The notes below the pieces were generated by a model. It made no database searches, was not told where the DNA came from, and worked only from the letters and a program-made list of their open reading frames with translations. Positions 6,354-11,396 of a stretch of DNA of 11,396 nucleotides are shown piece after piece. A program made the position numbers and the translations under genes. Location: positions 1-11,396 of the forward strand of contig JAUQXU010000272.1 of the NCBI GenBank assembly GCA_030837935.1, given 5' to 3'. The DNA comes from Candidatus Brocadia sp. (lineage in GTDB: Bacteria > Planctomycetota > Brocadiia > Brocadiales > Brocadiaceae). Every line of letters begins with the position of its first letter. The stretch's first letter is position 1.

Positions 6354-7421
6354 ATGGTTACAAATTTATTAACAGCATCTCAACAATGGAGAAGCAGACC
6401 CGCAGATGAACGCTTTGGTAATTTAGCAGACTTAAAGGAATCGGTACAATACAGAAAAAATAGCTCATTAGAAAACATTGTGTTTTTACATTCCTTGAAA
6501 ATAGTTCCAGTAAAAGATTCAATATCTCTAACCTATGATGGCCAAAATCTTGATATGACCAATTGGTCTTTTGGCCAATTATGCCAACTTGCAGGTGCCC
6601 CGGCATCATATCTGAGAACGCTGTCACCAGGCCTTGTATCCCAGAATCTGAATTACGCCCTGCCTAAAACCAGAGAATCGGCGAAGGTCTTACTAACGGC
6701 AAATGGACATTTAGAGATAAGAGCATTTACATCGGAAAGCTACGGACGCATCTGGGATATTGATGTCGTAAGAGCCGTTGAAGGTCTCTGTGAAAGTAAT
6801 CCAAGCTGGCATAATCCGCCTGCATATAAGAGAACTGGTACAGACGGAACTGAAATGGAAAATGCTGGATTATACGCTTCAGACAGAGACGTGTTTTTGT
6901 TTCTCGTAGACGAAGACCACCAGATAGAAGTCAACGGTGAAAGGCTTTCCAGGGGATTCTTTGTATGGAATAGCGAAGTAGGCAAGTCCAGCTTTGGTCT
7001 TACTACGTTCCTGTATCGTTACGTATGCGGCAACCATATCGTCTGGGGAGCACAGGAAGTCAAAGAGATACGTATTCGACATTCACTTAATGCACCATCC
7101 AAGGCATTTTCAGAAATCATACCTGCTTTGAGGAAATATGTTGAGTCATCTTCAGGGTATGAAACCAAGGTAATTAAAAAAGCGATGGAGTACCGTCCTG
7201 CAAGAGATAAAGAAGGTACGATTGAGTGGTTGCAGAGAAATGGTTTCACGAAGGTGGTATCAGAAAACGCGTATAATTATGCCGTTCGCGAAGAAGGTAA
7301 TGCTACAAGCCTATGGAACATTGTTCAAGGATTGTCTGCAATGGCTCGTGACAAGAAACACGTTGATGTGCGGGTAGATATGGAAAGACAGGCAGGCAGA
7401 TTGCTCAACATTTTAAATTGA
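6354..7421 (+). CDS. DUF932 (phage/plasmid-like protein) family protein
   Basis: This 355-residue protein fits the DUF932 family, common on plasmids and phages and close to the usual length. Family-like blocks are SFGQLCQLAGAPASYLRTL at 72-90, where target recognition proteins of this family show a 'QLL...G.P..Y' pattern; EIRAFTSESYGRIWD at 121-135; and a C-terminal half with GFFVWNSEVG, FLYRYVCGNHIVWG and an arginine-histidine element (IRIRHS). The molecular function of DUF932 is not established; it often accompanies recombination or DNA-processing genes. The start at 6354 has AAAGGAG 6 bases upstream. A TTG at 6285 in frame is rejected because it lies in the inverted-repeat element. The next gene starts 15 bases downstream, so co-transcription is likely. 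Confidence 0.82.
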   Translation: MVTNLLTASQQWRSRPADERFGNLADLKESVQYRKNSSLENIVFLHSLKIVPVKDSISLTYDGQNLDMTNWSFGQLCQLAGAPASYLRTLSPGLVSQNLNYALPKTRESAKVLLTANGHLEIRAFTSESYGRIWDIDVVRAVEGLCESNPSWHNPPAYKRTGTDGTEMENAGLYASDRDVFLFLVDEDHQIEVNGERLSRGFFVWNSEVGKSSFGLTTFLYRYVCGNHIVWGAQEVKEIRIRHSLNAPSKAFSEIIPALRKYVESSSGYETKVIKKAMEYRPARDKEGTIEWLQRNGFTKVVSENAYNYAVREEGNATSLWNIVQGLSAMARDKKHVDVRVDMERQAGRLLNILN

Positions 7422-7436
7422 ATAAGGAGATTGAAG

Positions 7437-7634
7437 ATGGGATACAGCAGATACGCATGGGTAGGAAACAAGATCACAGAAGGTGACATGTCTCGGCTTT
7501 ATCACCTTAAGAAAGCGACAAAGAAGCACATTACAACGATGGTTAGCGAAGCAGTAAGGCTTTATTTGTCACAGCATATTCCCGCACAGGAAACGTCAAC
7601 ACCTTTGACCGACAAGATAGAAGAAAAATTATAA
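7437..7634 (+). CDS. Ribbon-helix-helix (CopG/Arc-like) small protein
   Basis: A 65-residue protein starts at ATG 7437, with AAGGAG 7 bases upstream; an in-frame TTG at 7431 is less likely. Residues 18-47 read as a ribbon-helix-helix core: a basic segment around MSRLYHL, helix LKKATKKHITTMV and helix SEAVRLYLSQHI. The spacing and the 'T...M/LV.EAV..YL' end are typical of CopG/Arc-like DNA-binding dimers. The N-terminal extension is short, and the C-terminal tail is polar and acidic. Such proteins control plasmid copy number, partition or toxin genes, or autoregulate operons. No toxin gene is adjacent, so an autoregulator of this cluster is the simplest idea. Family assignment is moderate because RHH domains are short. 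Confidence 0.6.
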   Translation: MGYSRYAWVGNKITEGDMSRLYHLKKATKKHITTMVSEAVRLYLSQHIPAQETSTPLTDKIEEKL

Positions 7635-7690
7635 ACGCAATACGTAGTAACTGTTTATCGTTTACTTTTTCTTTCTTAAAGGAGAACACA

Positions 7691-8644
7691 ATGACGACTG
7701 CACTGGTACAAAACAAGGCAGAAATAATGCCACAAACAACACTCACTGCACCGCAGGAATCAGAGAAGGTTGAAATAAAGAACCTAAATGATTTTACTGA
7801 GAAAATAGAAACATTGATTCCTACTTGTGGCACCATTGAGCTTACAGAAGAACAAAAAAAGATTTTATATGCACCGGTAAATGAAAAGGACATTGAAATC
7901 CGTCCTGATGGTTTAATTTACTTGCCCTGGATTGAATATCTGTCAAGACTCCGTGATGCCTTTGGCATGAATTGGGCAATTGTGCCACAAGGTATGCCAA
8001 AGCTCATTGATGATTTCATACTCTGGGGATTTTATCTTGTTATACAAGGAAAACTGGCTGGATATGCCATAGGCGAACAGGAATATCATCTGACAAACAA
8101 GAAGATGTCGTGGGGCGACGCTTGTGAAGGGGCAAAATCAAACGCTCTTATGCGGTTATGTAAAGGTATTGGGATAAGCCTTGAACTATGGAGGCCATCT
8201 TTTGTAAGGCGATGGAAAGAAAAATATGCTGAAACATACTGGGGTACAGATAGTCACGGAAATAAAAAGCAATTGTGGCGTAAAAAAAGTGTTGAAAAAG
8301 TTCAGCAGAAACAGGCTGCAAACAGTGGCAAGCATGAAGATAATGCAAAAAAGGACTTAGAGGAACTAGGTAAGTTTATTGATGAAGCGATGTCAGGAGC
8401 AAAACATGGACAAGACGAGTCTCATTCGGCAATAAACAAAGAAGAAAAGGCCTTTACGCAGAAGAAAACCAGAAAAGCAGTTGGATTTCTGGAATCTATT
8501 GAGCAGTTAAAATCAAAAATTGATCCTGAAACATTTAGCCAAATCTGTAAGCCCTATGAACCCCTCGATAAACTTCATGAAAGAACAAAGCAAGTTGAAC
8601 TTTACAACAAATTAAAAGAGGTACAGGCCGTTGCATTATCATAA
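7691..8644 (+). CDS. Rad52/Mgm101-like single-strand annealing protein
   Basis: This 317-residue protein carries a Rad52-superfamily annealing core at about 65-185. It opens with DIEIRPDGLIYLPWIEYLSRL and passes through GYAIGEQEYHL. It then shows the signature WGDACEGAKSNALMRLCKGIGISLELWRPSFVRRWKEK (141-178 region), which closely resembles Mgm101 proteins, where an A..GA.T.ALMR.CKDLGI..ELW.P.FI pattern is conserved. Rad52-like proteins bind single-stranded DNA and anneal complementary strands for recombination and replication restart. The N-terminal 65 residues are variable. The tail beyond 185 is lysine-rich and probably flexible, ending in a helical segment (SIEQLKSKIDPETF). AAAGGAG lies 6 bases before the ATG at 7691. 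It is the last gene of the series, and a strong terminator follows at 8684. Confidence 0.8.
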   Translation: MTTALVQNKAEIMPQTTLTAPQESEKVEIKNLNDFTEKIETLIPTCGTIELTEEQKKILYAPVNEKDIEIRPDGLIYLPWIEYLSRLRDAFGMNWAIVPQGMPKLIDDFILWGFYLVIQGKLAGYAIGEQEYHLTNKKMSWGDACEGAKSNALMRLCKGIGISLELWRPSFVRRWKEKYAETYWGTDSHGNKKQLWRKKSVEKVQQKQAANSGKHEDNAKKDLEELGKFIDEAMSGAKHGQDESHSAINKEEKAFTQKKTRKAVGFLESIEQLKSKIDPETFSQICKPYEPLDKLHERTKQVELYNKLKEVQAVALS

Positions 8645-8683
8645 TTTATTATCAGTAACAGGGTGCATAAGAAAAGTTGTATT

Positions 8684-8724
8684 ATAAGGCGACTCATAGC
8701 TACTTATGAGTCGCCTTATTTTTT
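8684..8724 (+). terminator. Strong intrinsic terminator ending the rightward gene cluster
   Basis: A perfect 15-bp stem joins ATAAGGCGACTCATA (8684-8698) and TATGAGTCGCCTTAT (8705-8719) through the 6-base loop GCTACT, followed by six T in a row. It lies 40 bases after the annealing-protein stop. Because an A-rich stretch precedes the stem, it may also stop transcription arriving from the right. Confidence 0.9.
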
Positions 8725-8964
8725 AAATGGGTTATCCAACTTTAGTGAAGTATTTACATTGTTTTGTATTTATGGTCGAATATTTTTAGCTTAATGGCCC
8801 TTACCCTGTGCTATAGATACGGTGATAAAACAAACTACCCGCGAGAATATAATATGTCCGCCGATTAAAGCAAAGATGTGAATTCAGCCAAATCACATAA
8901 TTGATATTGCTAAAAGGCTGTATTTTGACCTAAATATTTTAATTAAAGAGAAAGGTACTAAATC

Positions 8965-9177
8965 ATGTTTCACAAAATAAAAGAACTCATACATGAAATA
9001 ATCGATTTTTTGAGCTCAGGCGAATCCGGAGCTTTAAAAGACTGAAACGGACGAATTGTGAGAGTATACGACGGTGGGCCATATGCATGGAGCATGATCA
9101 GATTTACATTTTTATTTCTGATATTGTCTATATTAATAATTGATGTCTTTACTCGCAAAAAACCCCAAAAACATTAA
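8965..9177 (+). pseudogene. Small membrane-protein frame interrupted by an in-frame TGA
   Basis: From ATG 8965, with AAAGG about 10 bases upstream, the frame encodes 26 residues of an amphipathic helix (MFHKIKELIHEIIDFLSS) and meets TGA at 9043-9045. It continues open without another stop to TAA 9175-9177. The downstream part contains NGRIVRVYDGG, and a hydrophobic segment MIRFTFLFLILSILIIDVF at about residues 44-62, then a basic tail. If TGA were read through, the product would be 70 residues. A TGG-to-TGA change (KD-W-NGRIV) would explain it simply. A restart at ATG 9094 could give a 27-residue membrane peptide. No selenocysteine stem-loop is evident after the TGA. The rest of 8725-8964 holds no gene I can support. 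Confidence 0.4.
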
Positions 9178-9211
9178 AAGGAACAGAAAAAGATTATGTA
9201 TTTAATTCATA

Positions 9212-9234
9212 CTAATTCGCCTTCATACACTAAA
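9212..9234 (+). repeat. IS630 left terminal inverted repeat
   Basis: The sequence CTAATTCGC...CACTAAA matches the reverse complement of 10335-10357 at 21 of 23 positions. The TAG stop codon of the transposase (9230-9232) lies inside it. Confidence 0.9.
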
Positions 9235-9784
9235 ATACAGCCCAATGGAATCCTGTCAGCGATTGAATGATTTCTTTGTTATGTGATATTGCAATCAGCG
9301 CCTTCATTAAGACCTTTTCCAACTCTCCCATCGAAAGCCAGAACCCGTTTTGGAGATAGTTTTCGCGAAGATGCTCCCACAGATGTTCCGCAGGATTGAG
9401 TTCAGGGCTATATGAGGGCTGAAAGATGATTCGAATATTCTCAAAAGTCTCAAGGTCTTTGGTCTTGTACCAGGGGGCTCCATCCATAACCATTACAATT
9501 CTATAGTCTTTGTAGAATAGAGAAAACTCTCGCAAATAGAGAACCATCGTTTCCGTATTTGCACTGGGCAAGATCAGCGAAAAAGATTCGCCGTCCGCAG
9601 GACAGACAGCACCATAAATGTAGGTATACTCTCTGACTCGTTGCATGGGCACGATAGGGCGAAAGCCTGCTGGCGCCCAACAATGCACAAGATTACTCAT
9701 ACGGCCAAAGCGTGCCTCGTCTTGAAGAAACACTTTCAGCGGGCGCGTGTCTTCCTCCGCAAAGGTTCGAACGGAGACTGCCAC
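9230..9784 (-). CDS. IS630 transposase, catalytic C-terminal frame (expressed by frameshift)
   Basis: This frame carries the DDE catalytic domain: FLQDEARFG holds the first aspartate, VMVMDGAPWYK the second, and SPELNPAEHLWEHLRE the third acidic residue (E). These are the conserved IS630 blocks. It has no SD at GTG 9784 and lies one frame back from the upstream reading frame, which overlaps it. The catalytic part is most likely made only as a fusion: slippage of -1 on the A8 run at 9797-9804 gives EEFKKK-LPEIVAVSVRTF and a 350-residue transposase, the usual IS630 length. It cuts and rejoins DNA at the element ends. Confidence 0.88.
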   Translation of the reverse strand: MAVSVRTFAEEDTRPLKVFLQDEARFGRMSNLVHCWAPAGFRPIVPMQRVREYTYIYGAVCPADGESFSLILPSANTETMVLYLREFSLFYKDYRIVMVMDGAPWYKTKDLETFENIRIIFQPSYSPELNPAEHLWEHLRENYLQNGFWLSMGELEKVLMKALIAISHNKEIIQSLTGFHWAVF

Positions 9785-10281
9785 AATCTCTGGAAGTTTT
9801 TTTTAAACTCTTCCTGTGTTTCTGAATCGCTCTTGGGATGGCGTGGCCTGGGTTCAATTTTCCTCCACCCGTGGCGATGAAGGAGATCATATGCGTAATC
9901 TTTGGAGACTTCTGTCCCCAACTTTTTTGCGGCATATTCTCGAATAGTCTTGGCAATCACTATGGCTCCTTGCTCCCCTCTCTCCCTCAACTCTTCCAGT
10001 AATTCTTCCTCTTCATTCCACGATAACAACTCCCTCCTACGCCCACCGCGTCCTTGCAGTATAAAGACGTCTGGCCCCTTGTGATTATACTGATGCACCC
10101 ACTGGTGTACGGTTCCTGTACATACACCTACGAGTTCGCCGACTTCTTCCGCTTTAAGTCGTTTGGTAACTGTAATATAAATTACTTGCCATCGTTGAAA
10201 TTGCTGACGACTTTCTGAAGATAGCATTCGCTCCTTTATCTCTTCCGGTTTCAAATGGCCAGCAACAGCGGTATGTCTCAT
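9736..10281 (-). CDS. IS630 transposase, N-terminal DNA-binding frame
   Basis: Starting at ATG 10281 (GGAGG upstream), 181 residues contain the helix-turn-helix part of an IS630 transposase. It has RLKAEEVGELVGVCTGTVHQWVHQY as the first HTH, a GRGG-rich linker (LQGRGGRRREL), and a second winged HTH ending KDYAYDLLHRHGWRKIEPRPRHPKSD. These parts bind the terminal repeats. After the A8 run this frame ends in an unrelated tail (about 20 residues to the stop near 9736), while the catalytic domain continues in the -1 frame. The frame extends upstream to 10329, but the ATG at 10281 has the better ribosome binding site. Confidence 0.86.
   Translation of the reverse strand: MRHTAVAGHLKPEEIKERMLSSESRQQFQRWQVIYITVTKRLKAEEVGELVGVCTGTVHQWVHQYNHKGPDVFILQGRGGRRRELLSWNEEEELLEELRERGEQGAIVIAKTIREYAAKKLGTEVSKDYAYDLLHRHGWRKIEPRPRHPKSDSETQEEFKKNFQRLWQSPFEPLRRKTRAR
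9797..9807 (-). promoter_or_regulatory. A8 slippery site for -1 frameshifting in IS630 transposase
   Basis: On the minus strand the codons read TTT AAA AAA AAC; stepping back one base gives TTT AAA AAA AAA CTT, which joins the DNA-binding frame to the catalytic frame exactly where family members are continuous. Homopolymer A slippage, ribosomal or transcriptional, is a known expression mode in this IS family. Confidence 0.7.
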
Positions 10282-10334
10282 GACTATGCCCTCCCTCCAA
10301 AGTTTTAATCTCCGAAGGAAGTATAGCATATATG

Positions 10335-10357
10335 TTTATTGTATGAAAGCGAATTAG
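10335..10357 (-). repeat. IS630 right terminal inverted repeat
   Basis: Its reverse complement, CTAATTCGC...CAATAAA, matches 9212-9234 with two mismatches. A TA target duplicate follows at 10358-10359. Confidence 0.9.
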
Positions 10358-10455
10358 TATCAAGTGATCGAATATCTCCATAACTAAAGGCATAAATTAC
10401 GTTCTTTAGTAATCCATGGTTATTTCTAAATCTCGAATAAAAGAAGGAATAAAAT

Positions 10456-10944
10456 GTGAAGATTACAACAATTATTTCTATTATTGCAATTTTGTCTTTG
10501 TTTATTACGGATAAATTATCAGCAGCAACCATTCCTCAAATCTCCGGAGGCGGCTATCATAGCCTTGCCTTAAAATCGGACGGTACCGTATGGGCTTGGG
10601 GACGAAACAACTTCGGACAGATCGGGATTGGAAAACGCTCCAAAAGGAACACGCCAGTACAGGTAAAAAATCTTAAAGACGTAGCCGCAATTGCCAGCAA
10701 GACATGGCACAGCATGGCACTAAAGTCTGACGGCACTGTGTGGACATGGGGGCGAAACAACTACGGGCAGATCGGCGATGGGACTTTTATGAATAGGAAA
10801 ACGCCCGTGCAGGTAAAAGACCTCACAGACGTTGTGGCAATCGCAGGAGGTTATCTCCATAGTCTAGCATTAACAGGTTGTCCGAGAATACAAATTTCTT
10901 TAAATTTAGCCATAAAAAAGAGGGTAAATCGGTTGCGACTGTAA
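10456..10944 (+). CDS. Exported RCC1-repeat (beta-propeller) protein, 3' end replaced by an IS
   Basis: A GTG start at 10456 follows AAGGA at 10444-10448. Residues 1-24 are a signal peptide (positive start, hydrophobic ISIIAILSLFI, cleavage probably after LSAA). Two complete RCC1 repeats follow, each with HS(L/M)ALKSDGTVW(A/T)WGRNN(F/Y)GQIG...TPVQVK, and a third begins (GGYLHSLAL). RCC1 repeats build a seven-bladed propeller, so a full protein would have several more. The match stops at about 10872, and the remaining codons (to TAA 10942-10944) derive from the IS1182-type element that entered here. The intact protein was probably secreted or periplasmic, with a binding role. The truncated form is unlikely to fold as a full propeller. 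Confidence 0.8.
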   Translation: MKITTIISIIAILSLFITDKLSAATIPQISGGGYHSLALKSDGTVWAWGRNNFGQIGIGKRSKRNTPVQVKNLKDVAAIASKTWHSMALKSDGTVWTWGRNNYGQIGDGTFMNRKTPVQVKDLTDVVAIAGGYLHSLALTGCPRIQISLNLAIKKRVNRLRL

Positions 10945-10960
10945 AATTGAATGATATAAT
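10933..10960 (+). promoter_or_regulatory. Predicted promoter for the IS1182-type transposase
   Basis: TTGCGA (10933-10938) and a perfect TATAAT (10955-10960) are separated by 16 bases, giving a transcription start near 10967. This leaves a leader of about 130 bases before the preferred start codon at 11098. Confidence 0.5.
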
Positions 10961-11097
10961 AAAGTGACATGAAATCTTCACAGCAAAAGCACACCAAGCA
11001 ATTAAAACTTTTCATTGAGTCAGCCATTTTCCCGAGCAAGCCGACCGTATCACTCTTTACCTTACCAGAAGATACCCAACCGAGGAGAATCAATCAT

Positions 11098-11396
11098 ATG
11101 GCTAAATTTAAACCGTTCCATAAATTTCAGAAACCACTAATGGGATTTACTCCGGAGTCGTTTTTAGACTACATAGAGACAGTAATACCAAAAGGTCATC
11201 TGTGCCGATTAGTAAAAGAGGTGGTATTTTCATTAGATACCGAGCCTATTGAAGCCACGTATTCTTTTTTAGGCCAGAAAACGTATCATCCGAAGTTGCT
11301 CTTAAGTGTGCTATTTTATGGGTATGCAACAGGAGTACGCAGTAGCAGGAAGTTAGCAGAGAGGTGCCTGAGTGACCATATATTTATCTACCTGAT
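11098..11396 (+). CDS. IS1182-family transposase, N-terminal part (cut by window edge)
   Basis: The first 99 codons of a DDE transposase of the IS1182/IS5-like group with a DUF772-type N-terminal domain. Visible blocks are GFTPESFLDYIETVIPKGHL, a 'P.GHL.R.V...V' element typical of this domain, then YHPKLLLSVLFYGYATGVRSSRKLAERC, where the 'HP..LL...YGY..G..SSR.L' pattern is diagnostic. The catalytic DDE part lies beyond the window. The start at 11098 is preferred because GAGGAG lies 10 bases upstream. The frame is also open from ATG 10969, which would add 43 residues, but that codon is almost at the predicted transcription start and lacks an SD. Confidence 0.85.
   Translation, partial: MAKFKPFHKFQKPLMGFTPESFLDYIETVIPKGHLCRLVKEVVFSLDTEPIEATYSFLGQKTYHPKLLLSVLFYGYATGVRSSRKLAERCLSDHIFIYL

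Larger units (their letters stand above)
9212..10357 (-). mobile_element. Complete IS630-family insertion sequence
   Basis: The 1146-bp element has 23-bp terminal inverted repeats (9212-9234 and 10335-10357) with two mismatches, starting CTAATTCGC. A TA dinucleotide lies directly outside each end (9210-9211 and 10358-10359), the target duplication expected of the IS630/Tc1/mariner group. One transposase, in two frames joined at an A8 run, fills it on the minus strand. The ends and reading frames appear intact, so the copy may be active or recently inserted. Removing it rejoins AATTCA-TA-TCAAG, which restores no obvious gene. Confidence 0.9.
10876..11396 (+). mobile_element. IS1182-type insertion sequence, left part
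   Basis: The RCC1 reading frame loses similarity at about 10873-10876, where a new sequence begins (GGTTGTCCGAGAATAC). It includes a promoter and the start of a transposase that runs past the window. The left end is placed by loss of RCC1 homology, so it is accurate to a few bases only; the right end and repeat are outside the window. Confidence 0.65.

Noticed and set aside
6358..7249. Several antisense frames within the DUF932 gene.
   Set aside because: The sense frame has clear family blocks; the reverse frames show only codon-shadow composition.
8725..8964. Searched for tRNA genes, CRISPR repeats or attachment sites.
   Set aside because: I found no cloverleaf, no regularly spaced repeats and no recognisable attachment core here or elsewhere in the window.
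8822..8980. A second frame with an in-frame TGA (8879-8881), suggesting TGA might be read as tryptophan throughout.
   Set aside because: Long genes here use TGG for tryptophan and have no internal TGA, and the HTH gene ends with TGA. A short frame with one stop is expected by chance in this sequence.
10969..11097. Extra 43 codons on the IS1182 transposase from ATG 10969.
   Set aside because: The codon nearly coincides with the predicted transcription start and has no SD; ATG 11098 has GAGGAG upstream. It cannot be fully excluded.

Overview
The window reads as part of a bacterial mobile element (plasmid, or an integrated plasmid- or phage-like element) with an IS-scarred edge. Shine-Dalgarno (SD) sites of the AAAGGAG type precede almost every gene, base composition is moderately AT-rich, and TAA, TAG and TGA all act as stops, so standard bacterial code applies. 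Three IS families (an ISL3 remnant, a complete IS630, the start of an IS1182) plus a secreted RCC1-repeat protein recall IS-rich genomes such as anammox planctomycetes. That taxonomic guess is inference only.

Layout. (1) Positions 1-1580, minus strand: a small MerR-like HTH protein followed 12 bases later by a large primase-helicase (zinc finger + TOPRIM + DUF3987 ATPase), cut by the window edge. (2) About 1590-2950: a gene-poor divergent region with an ISL3 transposase remnant lying between two inverted arrays of 9-bp repeats, two back-to-back hairpins, and a promoter with an adjacent palindrome that faces right. (3) 2953-8644, plus strand: a tightly spaced series of genes. They encode a small membrane protein, an unknown protein, two small cysteine-rich proteins, a DnaN-like sliding clamp with an N-terminal extension, two small unknowns, a DUF932 protein, a ribbon-helix-helix-like protein and a Rad52/Mgm101-like single-strand annealing protein. 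The series is closed by a strong terminator at 8684-8724. A terminator-like hairpin lies after the first gene and a nested inverted-repeat element lies before DUF932. (4) 8725-9208: mostly non-coding, with a small membrane-protein frame broken by an in-frame TGA. (5) 9212-10357: complete IS630 element with TA target duplication and an A8 frameshift site. (6) 10456-11396: an RCC1-repeat exported protein truncated by an IS1182-type element that runs off the end.

Taken together, regions 1-3 look like a replication and recombination module: a primase-helicase to start or extend replication, a dedicated clamp for polymerase processivity, and an annealing protein for recombination. Small HTH/RHH proteins are candidate regulators. 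No replication initiator, integrase or partition gene is visible, so the type of element cannot be settled from this window.
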